Shown here: piece after piece, positions 56,001 through 64,000 of the stretch
Layout of the letters: each line of letters begins with the position of its first letter
Position numbering within the stretch: position 1 is the stretch's first letter
Origin: Bacillus sp. AFS006103
GTDB lineage: Bacteria > Bacillota > Bacilli > Bacillales > Cytobacillaceae
Length of the DNA stretch: 64,000 nt
Reading direction: 5' to 3'
Assembly (NCBI GenBank): GCA_002559145.1
Contig: NTXX01000012.1
Location: forward strand, 62,001-126,000
Made by a program: the position numbers and the translations under genes
Notes under the pieces: model-generated
Told to the model about the DNA's origin: nothing
The model's input: the letters and a program-made list of their open reading frames with translations, nothing else
The model's database searches: none

Positions 56001-56912
56001 ATGAAAAAAAGAAAACTTGGAAATTCAGATTTGTTTGTAACGGAATTAGGGCTTGGTTGTATGTCCATTGGTACCGAGGAGAAAACAGCCAGAAAAATAA
56101 TTGAAGCCGCCCTTGAGGAAGGGATCAATTATTTTGATACGGCTGATTTATATGATTTTGGTGAAAATGAAAAAATAGTTGGGACAGCATTGAAGGAAGT
56201 CCGTGAACACATCATTATTGCAACCAAAGTTGGAAACCGCTGGAGTCAAGATAAAAAGGGATGGTCATGGGACCCCTCGAAGTCCTATATAAAAGAAGAA
56301 GTTAAACAGAGTCTTAACAGACTGGGTACCGACTATATCGATCTTTATCAGCTGCACGGCGGGACAATCAATGATCCTATTGAAGAAACGATTGAAGCGT
56401 TCGAAGAATTAAAAGCGGAAGGTTATATTCGCTATTATGGCATTTCATCGATTCGCCCGAATGTAATTAGGGAATATGTTAAAAAGTCTTGTATCGTATC
56501 AGTAATGATGCAATACAGTATCTTAGACCGCCGCCCTGAGGAAGAAGCATTACCATTTCTAGAGGAACATGGGGTAAGCGTTGTGACCCGAGGCCCTCTC
56601 GCAAAAGGTCTTTTAAGTGAAAAAATGCTTGAGAAGGTATCTGAAAGAGGCTTTCAGGATTACAGCTTCAACGAGTTAAATGAGGCCTTGCCATTACTGA
56701 AGGAAAAATTAGCATCCTCACGTCCCTTTACTGAAATAGCCCTTCAGTATAATCTAGTAAATCCTGCCGTTTCCTCTGTTGTTGCTGGTGCAAGTAGTCC
56801 TGAACAAATTCGGAGTAATGCGAAGGCTGTCAGAAGTCAACCGCTGTCTGAGAAAGAAGTTTCAGTAATTAGAGAGTTAACGAAGGCTGGCATTTATAAA
56901 GAACATCGTTAA
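56001..56912 (+). CDS. yqkF: Aldo/keto reductase YqkF
   Basis: 303 aa. AKR catalytic tetrad: Asp in YFDTADLYDFG (with Tyr), Lys in ATKVGNR, His in YQLHGG. NADPH site in the C-terminal third. Physiological substrate unknown. Synteny with yqkE fixes the name. Confidence 0.93.
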   Translation: MKKRKLGNSDLFVTELGLGCMSIGTEEKTARKIIEAALEEGINYFDTADLYDFGENEKIVGTALKEVREHIIIATKVGNRWSQDKKGWSWDPSKSYIKEEVKQSLNRLGTDYIDLYQLHGGTINDPIEETIEAFEELKAEGYIRYYGISSIRPNVIREYVKKSCIVSVMMQYSILDRRPEEEALPFLEEHGVSVVTRGPLAKGLLSEKMLEKVSERGFQDYSFNELNEALPLLKEKLASSRPFTEIALQYNLVNPAVSSVVAGASSPEQIRSNAKAVRSQPLSEKEVSVIRELTKAGIYKEHR

Positions 56913-56945
56913 AAGGAGAGCGTTCGTACGCCCTCCTTTTTATAT
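56911..56945. terminator. Bidirectional terminator between yqkF and yqkE
   Basis: AAAAGGAG-A-GCG, loop, CGC-C-CTCCTTTTT; overlaps the yqkF stop and serves both convergent genes. Confidence 0.8.
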
Positions 56946-56949
56946 TGTT

Positions 56950-57204
56950 TTATTTAAATTCCTTCCAGTTCATGCCGCTCTCATTTAATAGTTCTGCAAA
57001 TGATTTGTTTTTTTCTTTTAGTCTTCGCTCTTCCCGCTTTATCTTTTCTTCTTCTTCTTTTTTTCTTTCTTCTGCTGCTTTCAGCTGCTCCTGTTGTTCT
57101 TTTAATTGTTTGAATAAATTTGGATTAATCATATCGCCAAGCGTGACCGCTGATTCATCTTTTTTGGGTTTCGATTGATTTTTTTGTTTAGATTGCTTTT
57201 TCAT
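56950..57204 (-). CDS. yqkE: YqkE-like protein (DUF3886)
   Basis: 84 aa, lysine/glutamate-rich: basic start, then a long coiled-coil-like stretch (LKEQQEQLKAAEERKKEEEE) and a C-terminal FAELLNESGMNWKEFK. Convergent with yqkF. Function unknown. Confidence 0.82.
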   Translation of the reverse strand: MKKQSKQKNQSKPKKDESAVTLGDMINPNLFKQLKEQQEQLKAAEERKKEEEEKIKREERRLKEKNKSFAELLNESGMNWKEFK

Positions 57205-57267
57205 TCAAAACACCTCCATTATCAAAATTTCACTTATATTATACCATGTCACCAAGCATCGCCCATA

Positions 57268-57305
57268 TAAAAAAGCAGGCTATGCTTAATCATAGTCAGC
57301 CTGCT
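57268..57305 (-). terminator. Terminator after scoB
   Basis: Outer stem AGCAGGCT/AGCCTGCT with an inner CTATG/CATAG pair, then TTTTTTA on the minus strand. Confidence 0.8.
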
Positions 57306-57319
57306 CTTACTCGTTTTAT

Positions 57320-57991
57320 TTAATAAGCGTCAAGTACTACATTTTCGTCGTCCACAGACAATGTGGCTTCGGTTGAATTGACAACGTCCTCAACCGTATA
57401 CCCTTTCGCAACTTCCACAAGCCTTAGCCCTGATTCCGTTACATCCATGACTGCGCGCTCAGTGATAATCCGATTGACTACCCCTTTGCCTGTTAGAGGA
57501 AGCGTGCACTGTTTCAATATTTTGGACTCGCCTTTTTTATTGACATGTTCCATGATGACAATTATTTTTTGGGCTCCATGGACAAGATCCATCGCGCCAC
57601 CCATACCTTTAATCATCTTTCCAGGGATCATCCAATTCGCTAAATCACCTGTTTCGGATACTTCCATTCCACCAAGGATGGCCAAATTGACATGTCCACC
57701 GCGAATCATCGCAAACGATTCCGCGCTATCGAAATAGGCTGCACCACTAATTGCCGTAACGGTTTCTTTACCTGCATTGATTAAATCCGGGTCCACCTCA
57801 TCCGCACCAGGATATGGGCCGATGCCAAGGAGACCGTTTTCAGATTGCAAGACAACCTGTTTATTTGCTGACATATAATTGGCTACGAGAGTTGGCATAC
57901 CTATGCCTAGATTTACATAAAATCCGTTTTCTATTTCCTTCTCAGCCCTTATCGCAATTCTCTCTCTAACGGAGACAATTTCATTCACCAT
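57320..57991 (-). CDS. scoB: 3-oxoacid CoA-transferase subunit B
   Basis: 223 aa. Class I CoA-transferase beta subunit: [19 protein letters not shown] and the catalytic Glu in [14 protein letters not shown]. With ScoA it moves CoA between succinyl-CoA and acetoacetate. Inserted in the yqkE-yqkD interval. Confidence 0.92.
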   Translation of the reverse strand: MVNEIVSVRERIAIRAEKEIENGFYVNLGIGMPTLVANYMSANKQVVLQSENGLLGIGPYPGADEVDPDLINAGKETVTAISGAAYFDSAESFAMIRGGHVNLAILGGMEVSETGDLANWMIPGKMIKGMGGAMDLVHGAQKIIVIMEHVNKKGESKILKQCTLPLTGKGVVNRIITERAVMDVTESGLRLVEVAKGYTVEDVVNSTEATLSVDDENVVLDAY

Positions 57992-58015
57992 TGCGCTCTC
58001 TCCCTTCTCCCAACA

Positions 58016-58705
58016 CTATTTTCTGACTGTCAATCTCTCAATTCGTTTTTCCTGTGTTCCTTCGATCATTGTTTGTACATAGATACTAGGGGTATGAATA
58101 AAATTAGCATCTAATTCGCCAATCTCACAAAGTGTTTCTACTTCAGCAATCGTTACTTTCCCAGCAGCTGCAATCATCGGGTTGAAGTTTCGTGCTGTTT
58201 TGTGGTAAACGAGATTCCCCATTTTGTCGCCCTTCCACGCCCTAACCAAACTAAAGTCGGCAGTTAGTGCCTCTTCTAGGAGGTATTCTCTCCCATTAAA
58301 AGTTTTCGTTTCCTTCCCCTCAGCAATCGGCGTTCCTACCCCTGCAGGTGTATAAAACGCTGGAATTCCCGCGCCGCCAGCCCTAATTTTTTCTGCCAGC
58401 GTACCTTGAGGCGTCAATTCTACTTCGAGCTCACCAGTTAAAACCTGTCTTTCAAACTCTTTATTTTCACCGACATAGGAGCCAATCATTTTTTTGATTT
58501 GTTTATTATTTAATAGCAGTCCTAAACCCCACTCATCAATTCCGCAGTTATTCGAAATAACCGTTAAATCCTTCACGCCTTTTTCAGCGAGTGCAAGAAT
58601 CAGGTTTTCCGGAATGCCGCACAATCCAAATCCACCAACCATTAAAGTTGCTCCATCCTGTATGTCGGCAACTGCATCCTGAAAGGAAGTACAAATTTTC
58701 TTCAT
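58016..58705 (-). CDS. scoA: 3-oxoacid CoA-transferase subunit A
   Basis: 229 aa. Contains the CoA-binding [14 protein letters not shown] loop, with [15 protein letters not shown] and [12 protein letters not shown] close to B. subtilis ScoA. YodS is a related alternative. 24 bases before scoB. GGAGGGT precedes the ATG. Confidence 0.9.
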   Translation of the reverse strand: MKKICTSFQDAVADIQDGATLMVGGFGLCGIPENLILALAEKGVKDLTVISNNCGIDEWGLGLLLNNKQIKKMIGSYVGENKEFERQVLTGELEVELTPQGTLAEKIRAGGAGIPAFYTPAGVGTPIAEGKETKTFNGREYLLEEALTADFSLVRAWKGDKMGNLVYHKTARNFNPMIAAAGKVTIAEVETLCEIGELDANFIHTPSIYVQTMIEGTQEKRIERLTVRK

Positions 58706-58940
58706 CCTGCTTACCCTCCTTCATCTCTTTTTCCTTTACTATTTCTAGTAATCACGCAGAAAATCCTCTTGCTTTGCCAAAATTCCTATTATTCTTGGTT
58801 TTCGAAAAATTAACACTACTACACTGAAAGTATGATTGTCGCAGCTGGTAAATGAATGCTAAATTTACTTTCTGTGAATAATCAGTTCTCTTCTAATGCA
58901 TCTTATTATTTGAGACTAGCTTGAAAGGAGACTAATTATT

Positions 58941-59081
58941 TTGAGCCAAAAACGTGATAAAGGTTCCAGTCAAAAGGGAAAAAACTATGCAGACACTGCA
59001 GATGGAGGTCAGCGGGTTATTGCCGCTGAAGAAGTCGAAAAAGCAATTCACCCTACGAAACGACAAAACGCCCAGCAGTAA
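58941..59081 (+). CDS. 46-aa hydrophilic protein, unknown
   Basis: TTG 58941 follows AAAGGAG at ten bases. Product starts MSQKRDKGSSQKGKNYADTA and ends with IHPTKRQNAQQ; charged, no hydrophobic segment. A terminator follows 16 bases later, making a compact gene. The longer 119-aa ORF in another frame runs through that terminator and is less credible. Confidence 0.5.
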   Translation: MSQKRDKGSSQKGKNYADTADGGQRVIAAEEVEKAIHPTKRQNAQQ

Positions 59082-59097
59082 ATTTCTCAAAACTCGG

Positions 59098-59130
59098 AAA
59101 CCGCTCATTGGTGTCAGCGGTTTTCTTTGT
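59098..59130 (+). terminator. Terminator after the 46-aa ORF
   Basis: AAACCGCT/AGCGGTTT stem, 10-base loop, then TCTTTGTG. Confidence 0.6.
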
Positions 59131-59209
59131 GTTACAATTAAAACTGTTAATTTATGGGCGCTTGGTACTTATTTTACATATGTTATATTAAATTTTACGG
59201 GAGGTGCCA

Positions 59210-60133
59210 ATGGTGAGGAAGACATTTCGAACTTTGTTTGTTTTGTTGTTTTTCTGGTTATCTCTTGGTTTGTATTTTACAAACCGTCTTATGTATATGA
59301 AAAAGAAGGATGAGGAATTAATTTTAAGGCGTGAAAAAGAAGCCGGCCGGTATAATCCCGATGAATTTGATTCTCTCCCAAAACGGGAGGTTGATATTTC
59401 TTCACCTTTTGGATACACGATTAAAGCCCATCTCGTAGAACCGCACCAGACCAACCGCTATATTATTATTTCTCATGGAGTAACCGAAACGAAAATTAAT
59501 TCAATTAAATATGCGAATATGTTTTTAGCGCGCGGGTTTAATACGTTAATTTATGACCATCGTCGTCACGGGGAATCTGGCGGTAAAACAACTAGTTTTG
59601 GTCATTATGAAAAATTTGATTTAAAGACCGTCGTTGATTGGCTCAAAAAAGAAAAAGGATCAGAGCTCGAACTTGGAATTCATGGCGAATCGATGGGTGC
59701 CGCTACCATGCTGTTATATGCTGGACTCCTGGAGGATGGGGCAGATTTTTATATTGCCGATTGCCCGTTTTCAGATTTTAAGGAGCAGCTTGCTTATTTG
59801 ATTAAAAAAGACTTCAAGCTTATCCCTGGTCTTTTGCTACCGCTTGGGGATGCCCTTTTACGCCTTCGGGACAAATATTCGATCCGAAATGTTTCTCCGA
59901 TTTCGGTCATTGAAAATATCAAACATCCGATTTTGTTTATTCACAGCCAAAAAGATGATTTTATTCTCCCTACCATGACAAAGGATTTATTTGAGCATAA
60001 AAAGGGGCCTAAAATGCTCTTTTTAGCAGCGAACGGCCGCCATGCCCAGTCCTTTAATGAAAACCGTGCCGATTATGAACGAGTGATTGATGAATTTTTA
60101 CAAAAATATGTTGATCATCCATTGCCAAGCTAA
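59210..60133 (+). CDS. yqkD: Alpha/beta hydrolase YqkD
   Basis: 307 aa from ATG 59210 behind GGGAGG. N-terminal signal anchor (TLFVLLFFWLSLGLYFTNRL), oxyanion-side HGVTETK, nucleophile elbow GIHGESMGA, Asp in HSQKDDF and His in NGRHAQS. Probably acts outside the membrane; substrate unknown. Confidence 0.92.
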   Translation: MVRKTFRTLFVLLFFWLSLGLYFTNRLMYMKKKDEELILRREKEAGRYNPDEFDSLPKREVDISSPFGYTIKAHLVEPHQTNRYIIISHGVTETKINSIKYANMFLARGFNTLIYDHRRHGESGGKTTSFGHYEKFDLKTVVDWLKKEKGSELELGIHGESMGAATMLLYAGLLEDGADFYIADCPFSDFKEQLAYLIKKDFKLIPGLLLPLGDALLRLRDKYSIRNVSPISVIENIKHPILFIHSQKDDFILPTMTKDLFEHKKGPKMLFLAANGRHAQSFNENRADYERVIDEFLQKYVDHPLPS

Positions 60134-60134
60134 A

Positions 60135-60170
60135 AACAGACTATCCGTCATGGATCAGTCTGTTTTTTCT
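60135..60170 (+). terminator. Terminator after yqkD
   Basis: AACAGACT-ATCC/GGAT-C-AGTCTGTT followed by TTTTCTTT; overlaps the end of convergent yqkB. Confidence 0.8.
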
Positions 60171-60487
60171 TTAATGATTAAACTCATATGGCCATTTAAG
60201 ATTTGCTGCGGACTCTTTAGTTGAAAGCAATTGGATGCTTGCGAAAAATCAATTTTCATTTGCTCATCGAAAAAGACCATTTTTGATTTTTCGGCATAAA
60301 CCGTCCGGTCATTTGTTTCGATTGCAATGTCATCAGTTTCTAACTCTGGTATAAACCACAAAGCCACTACCCCATTAACGGCACAGCCACAGTCGTCTGT
60401 ATCGTATTTTAGCTTTAAGTAGCCGTCTCGATTATTAAGTCTTTCATTTATTTTTTCAGTTGCCGCTTCAGTTATATTAATCTCCAC
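60155..60487 (-). CDS. yqkB: YqkB-like HesB/IscA-fold protein
   Basis: 110 aa; LKYDTDDCGCAVNGVVALWF fits the YqkB branch of the iron-sulfur-biosynthesis fold. The usual C-terminal CGC of IscA is absent, so cluster binding is doubtful. Confidence 0.82.
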   Translation of the reverse strand: MEINITEAATEKINERLNNRDGYLKLKYDTDDCGCAVNGVVALWFIPELETDDIAIETNDRTVYAEKSKMVFFDEQMKIDFSQASNCFQLKSPQQILNGHMSLIIKEKTD

Positions 60488-60567
60488 GTGTTTATTGCTC
60501 CCCTCTGTTTAGCATATGGTGATTGTACCATATGTTACGTGAGGTTGATTCAACTTTGCTCATAGCT

Positions 60568-60903
60568 TTAGGTCCCCGTCATCCGGATGTCAGCAATGGC
60601 ATCTACTGGAATCCGGTGCACCTCTTTAAAGTGATCGATCACATGAAGCCTTTGCGTCAGTTCATCCCAGTAATGAATTTTACCAATCACGATTTCATAG
60701 TTCCTATTCCGGTAATGGGTAATTGTCACGTACTGGTCATACTCAATCGCTTCAGATAAGGTTTCGTTCATGAGCTCCAACTGCTGTTCATCCATTTCTC
60801 GTTTCTGTTCGTACCGATCTTCCTTCACCCAATCTCTGAGCAATTTCACATGCTCAGGAAGCATCATCGATGTCCATTTGATTCTTCCGCGGTCGCGAAT
60901 CAT
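60568..60903 (-). CDS. yqjX: YolD-like protein (YqjX)
   Basis: 111 aa YolD family: RDRGRIKWTSMMLPEHVKLL and NRNYEIVIGKIHYWD. Paired with a Y-family polymerase, 15 bases downstream of yqjW, as in B. subtilis. Presumed SOS-induced with it. Confidence 0.9.
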   Translation of the reverse strand: MIRDRGRIKWTSMMLPEHVKLLRDWVKEDRYEQKREMDEQQLELMNETLSEAIEYDQYVTITHYRNRNYEIVIGKIHYWDELTQRLHVIDHFKEVHRIPVDAIADIRMTGT

Positions 60904-60917
60904 ACGGCTCTTCCCCC

Positions 60918-62177
60918 CTATCTTTTATGTCCTCCAACTAACGTGGCCCGGTGCTTAGCCGTTCCGGCAGCTGTATACGAAACCGCACGCAGCAAGGAAC
61001 TAGAGCCAAAGCGTTTGCGCAGAGTATCGACTACATAGCCAAGCTCGCGCCTTTTATAGGCACCCCTGTCGAAAAGATCAAGCTGGAGCTCGAGGTCATC
61101 AACAATATTGCTGATGGCAATCGAAATTTGCCGGACCGTCTTTCCGGTATAATGCTCATGAAATAATTCCAGACAAATACGGTAAAGCTCCATTGTCACA
61201 TTGGTTGGCTGCCCGATCGTTCTTGAGCGATGAAAACCGCCGCCAAATTCATCCTGGCTGTAGCCGACCCCGAGACTGATTGTTCTCCCTGCCTTTCGAT
61301 GCGTTCGTGCCCGCCTTGCCACTTCCTCACACATTTCTAAAATGACCGTCTTAATTTCCGCTTCCTCCTTATAGTCCCTTAAAAGAATTTGACTTTTTCC
61401 AAAGCTAATCTGCCCTTGGATAAGCGGTGCACCCAACTCAGAAAGATCAACCCCCCAGGCATGATGATAAAGCTGGTTCCCCATGATGCCAAATTTCTTT
61501 TCGAGCTTTTCTAAATCATAGCGAGCTAGCTGCCCGACAGTAAAAATGCCCATTCCATTTAATGTTTTTTCAACACGCCTGCCAATCCCCCACATTTCCC
61601 TGAGCGGTGACACATTCCAAAGCTTTGTTTGAACGTCTTCATATTTCCACTCAGCCACTCCTATTTTCTTAGCATCAAGATCAAGACAAAGCTTCGCCAG
61701 TAACATGTTAGGACCAATTCCAACGGCACACGGCAGTTGAAACTCCCGCTCAATATCATCCCTTATTTTTTTGGCAATCGTGTGGGCATCCCCCCACAAA
61801 TGAATGGCACCATCCACTTTAATAAAGCTTTCATCGACGCTATAGACATGAATGGCTTCTTTGGGGACATAGCGGTTAAAGACACGAGAAATTTCGGTGG
61901 CGATCCGCAAATACGTGGCCATTTTCGGCTCCACAATTTGAATCCTAGGGTCTTTTGGAATCTCAAACATCCGCGAACCCGTTTTAATGCCAAATTCTTT
62001 TTTCATCCGCGGCGAAGCAGCTAGAACAATACTTCCCTGCCGCTCTTTTTGACCGACAACCGCTAAATAACACTCCATTGGATCAAGGCCTCGCATAACA
62101 GCCGAACAACTGGCATAGAAGCTCTTCATGTCGACACATAAAATTTTATTTTGCGGCAGTACGCTGTAATCCACCAT
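60918..62177 (-). CDS. yqjW: Y-family DNA polymerase (YqjW/UvrX type)
   Basis: 419 aa. Catalytic carboxylates in CVDMKSFYASC and YSVDESFIKV; thumb HhH near LNGMGIFTVGQLARYD; C-terminal little finger. A translesion polymerase. Two LexA-type boxes lie upstream, shared with yqzH. Confidence 0.95.
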   Translation of the reverse strand: MVDYSVLPQNKILCVDMKSFYASCSAVMRGLDPMECYLAVVGQKERQGSIVLAASPRMKKEFGIKTGSRMFEIPKDPRIQIVEPKMATYLRIATEISRVFNRYVPKEAIHVYSVDESFIKVDGAIHLWGDAHTIAKKIRDDIEREFQLPCAVGIGPNMLLAKLCLDLDAKKIGVAEWKYEDVQTKLWNVSPLREMWGIGRRVEKTLNGMGIFTVGQLARYDLEKLEKKFGIMGNQLYHHAWGVDLSELGAPLIQGQISFGKSQILLRDYKEEAEIKTVILEMCEEVARRARTHRKAGRTISLGVGYSQDEFGGGFHRSRTIGQPTNVTMELYRICLELFHEHYTGKTVRQISIAISNIVDDLELQLDLFDRGAYKRRELGYVVDTLRKRFGSSSLLRAVSYTAAGTAKHRATLVGGHKR

Positions 62178-62201
62178 GGTTTTCCCTCACAATCAGAGTA
62201 T

Positions 62202-62215
62202 CGAACATTCGTTCC
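62202..62215. promoter_or_regulatory. LexA (SOS) box 1
   Basis: CGAACATTCGTTCC, one mismatch from CGAACN4GTTCG, 25 bases before yqjW. Confidence 0.7.
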
Positions 62216-62240
62216 TTTTCATTATACTCATTATCATAAG

Positions 62241-62254
62241 CGAATATGCGTTCG
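62241..62254. promoter_or_regulatory. LexA (SOS) box 2
   Basis: CGAATATGCGTTCG, one mismatch from CGAACN4GTTCG, between yqjW and yqzH. Confidence 0.7.
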
Positions 62255-62309
62255 TATTCAATGGAAATTTTTTGAGACTTTTCCTTTATCGATCCCGTAT
62301 GAAAAATAG

Positions 62310-62315
62310 TATAAT
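62310..62315 (+). promoter_or_regulatory. -10 element for yqzH
   Basis: TATAAT 20 bases before the GTG start of yqzH; -35 is poor. It argues that upstream in-frame starts are not used. Confidence 0.45.
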
Positions 62316-62334
62316 GTTGGTGAGGTGCATTTTT

Positions 62335-62526
62335 GTGGATAAAAAACTAGTGGTTAAGATGATAAAAAATTGTTTTAAACAGTATTATGAAGAGGATGCC
62401 ACGCCGATTGGTGATCGAGCTTTGGAGGATCTTGTAGAGCGGATAATCCAAACAAAAAAAGAAGAACCGTCTGCGGATTTATACGAAGTTGTGAATGATA
62501 TGGTATATGAGTTTTTGGCAAATTAA
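62335..62526 (+). CDS. yqzH: YqzH-like protein
   Basis: 63 aa from GTG 62335 behind GAGGTG; upstream in-frame ATGs precede the -10 box. Sequence VVKMIKNCFKQYYEEDATPI...LYEVVNDMVYEFL. In B. subtilis yqzH is divergent from yqjW and LexA-regulated. Function unknown. Confidence 0.8.
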   Translation: MDKKLVVKMIKNCFKQYYEEDATPIGDRALEDLVERIIQTKKEEPSADLYEVVNDMVYEFLAN

Positions 62527-62529
62527 TGC

Positions 62530-62574
62530 AAAAAAAAAAAAAAAAACGCACTAGTGAAATTAGTCAAAAGTGCG
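62530..62574 (-). terminator. Terminator after the sensor kinase gene
   Basis: CGCACT/AGTGCG stem followed on the minus strand by 17 consecutive T (62530-62546). Confidence 0.8.
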
Positions 62575-62623
62575 GTCATTTGAGGGCTGGAAACTTCTGA
62601 ATTAGAAACCGACCATTCAACAT

Positions 62624-64000
62624 TTATACGGGTAAAATGATATCTACAATCGTCCCCAATCCCTCTTTGCTTCTAATAAGGATGTCTCCATGATTTTCTC
62701 TAATAATTTTAAAGCAAACCGTGAGACCTAACCCTGTCCCACGCTCTTTTGTCGTATAAAATGGTTCTCCTAATTTTTCTAACACAGACCTCTTAATCCC
62801 GCCTCCGTTATCAATGACACGAATTCTTATTCTGTTCTCTTGAATTTTTTCAGATTTAATTCTAATCCTTCCGCCCTTTGACACAGCTTCCAAGGAGTTT
62901 TTAAAGATATTAATTAATACCTGCTTTACTTGTTTTTCTTCGATAGCGGAGGTTTTTAACTGATTATCAACGGCTTGAATTTCGATAGAAGCCTGAATAA
63001 GCATTGCCGTCGGCTCCAGTAACATTTTTACATCTTGAATTACTTTAGTCATGTTTACATTCTGCCAAGTTTGGATGGACGCTTGAGGCTTAGCGATAAA
63101 GAGCAATTCTCCGACGACCTCATTTATCCGGTCAATTTCATTAGAAATAATCGACAAATAAAACTTCTCGTTTGAATCGGAAACGCTTTGATCCAACAGT
63201 TGGATAAAACCCTTGATTGACGTAAGTGGATTTCTTATTTCGTGAGCAATTCCCGCAGCCATTTCACCAAGGACTCGTAAATTTTCTGACTTTACCAGCA
63301 TTTCTTCATCTCTTTTTCTTTGCGTGGTATCTGTGCCAAGACCAAGAGTATGGTTGTGGTTCCCTTTGAAATAAATCGGAAAAAATTGCCACTCAACCGT
63401 CCGTAGTTCCCCATTGGAGTTGATCACTGTTTGATTTAAATGATATTCTTCCTCTAATAAAAGAAAATCCTTGTTGAAGATATTTTCTTTTACACCAATT
63501 ATTTCATCAGGACTTTTATGGCAAAGCTTTGCAAGGGAATCATTTACAATCGCAAGCTTGTCATCCCCGTCTTTCACATAAATATAATTCGGATTGATAT
63601 TGAGGATAATTTCTAAAAAGCTTCTTTCTTCTTCTAATTCCTGATTTATTTTTGCAATCGTTGTATTTTGGAGCATAAAGTAAGCTGCAAATAAAACAAT
63701 TGACGCAAAAACCGTGTTTAAGATGGAAAAGAATAAAGGTAAGACTAAAAAGCCGCTCAATATTCCATTAACAAAAATAAATAGTGAAGCAAAAACGAGT
63801 GAGCGGAAAAATTTTTTTATTTTTCTATCGGAGATTTTTTGGCAAATAAACAACAGGAAAAATGAATGAACAAATACAAGAATGATATTGACATAAAATG
63901 TAATGTTCAGCGCCCCGTAAGCGGGGATATAGTGGGCAGGAAAGGATGAATACTCCTGAATCCGATATAACCCGGTAACGCCAGTATTAGTAAAGTTCAC
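62624..64000 (-). CDS. PAS-domain sensor histidine kinase, 5' end outside window
   Basis: At least 458 aa, open to the window edge. Several transmembrane helices (to about residue 115), a PAS domain (about 125-230, ILNINPNYIYVKDGDDKLAIVNDSL), HisKA with GIAHEIRNPLTSIKGF, and ATPase boxes NIFKNSLEAV, DNGGGI, GTGLGLTV. Domain layout resembles sporulation kinases KinB/KinE-type that feed the phosphorelay, but no partner regulator is in view. Confidence 0.88.
   Translation of the reverse strand: MNFTNTGVTGLYRIQEYSSFPAHYIPAYGALNITFYVNIILVFVHSFFLLFICQKISDRKIKKFFRSLVFASLFIFVNGILSGFLVLPLFFSILNTVFASIVLFAAYFMLQNTTIAKINQELEEERSFLEIILNINPNYIYVKDGDDKLAIVNDSLAKLCHKSPDEIIGVKENIFNKDFLLLEEEYHLNQTVINSNGELRTVEWQFFPIYFKGNHNHTLGLGTDTTQRKRDEEMLVKSENLRVLGEMAAGIAHEIRNPLTSIKGFIQLLDQSVSDSNEKFYLSIISNEIDRINEVVGELLFIAKPQASIQTWQNVNMTKVIQDVKMLLEPTAMLIQASIEIQAVDNQLKTSAIEEKQVKQVLINIFKNSLEAVSKGGRIRIKSEKIQENRIRIRVIDNGGGIKRSVLEKLGEPFYTTKERGTGLGLTVCFKIIRENHGDILIRSKEGLGTIVDIILPV

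Noticed and set aside
58954-59313. 119-aa plus-strand ORF between scoA and yqkD
   Set aside because: It runs through a terminator hairpin and overlaps both the 46-aa ORF and the yqkD start in other frames.
62176-62334. Longer N-terminus for yqzH
   Set aside because: The upstream frame spans both LexA boxes and the -10 element; the GTG with GAGGTG fits better.

Overview
The window is a contiguous chromosomal stretch from a low-GC, endospore-forming member of the Bacillaceae. Gene content and order follow the Bacillus subtilis chromosome from the ypfD/cmk region through ypeB-sleB, ypd/ypb, resABCDE, spmAB-dacB, scpAB, lysA, spoVA, spoIIA-sigF, drm-pupG, xerD, fur, spoIIM and yqk/yqj. Divergence at several junctions suggests a Neobacillus/Mesobacillus-like relative rather than B. 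subtilis itself. No rRNA, tRNA, prophage or CRISPR was seen. Most genes lie on the minus strand.

Layout: 1-2.8 kb ribosomal protein S1 homologue, plsC, cmk, ypfB. 2.9-5.1 kb germination pair ypeB/sleB. 5.2-11.4 kb prsW, asparaginase, ypdA, glutamate dehydrogenase, mecB-like adaptor, phosphoesterase, membrane protein. 11.4-13.3 kb CBS-domain protein and the spore-coat operon cotJABC. 13.3-17.8 kb ypbF and the tightly coupled ypbB-recQ-ypbD-ypbE set. 18.0-20.2 kb ferredoxin, FMN-riboswitch-controlled riboflavin transporter, M23 peptidase. 20.3-28.5 kb sigX/rsiX and resABCDE. 28.5-35.4 kb rluB, spmAB, dacB, superoxide dismutase, ypuI, an unknown gene and scpAB. 35.5-38.1 kb small sporulation ORF, ypuF, ribT, a 31-aa ORF, ypuA. 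38.1-39.9 kb nested mobile DNA. 39.9-49.8 kb lysA, a shortened spoVA operon, spoIIAA-AB-sigF, dacF, pdp, pupG. 49.8-55.7 kb deoB, xerD, yqzK, fur, spoIIM, EndoQ-like nuclease, nudF. 55.8-62.5 kb mciZ, yqkF, yqkE, scoAB, yqkD, yqkB, SOS-controlled yqjX/yqjW and yqzH. It closes with a truncated sensor kinase.

Functionally the window is dominated by sporulation and germination (sigF operon, spoVA, spoIIM, spmAB, dacB/dacF, cotJ, sleB/ypeB, mciZ), cytochrome c maturation with its ResDE control, and nucleoside salvage.

The most notable observations are: (1) an IS1182-type element flanked by a perfect 36-bp duplication of the whole lysA/ypuA bidirectional terminator, next to a 162-bp MITE-like insertion with its own 8-bp duplication touching the ypuA stop codon; (2) a spoVA operon lacking spoVAC, spoVAD and spoVAEb, with a short repeat remnant at the junction; (3) two full diverged copies of an intergenic repeat (about 22.2 and 53.8 kb) whose paired arms show compensatory changes, plus the internally deleted remnant in spoVA; (4) several perfect or near-perfect hairpins that would cover ribosome binding sites (ypfB, spoIIAA, a membrane protein gene, the IS transposase). 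Family assignments rest on recognised motifs and synteny, not on database searches.
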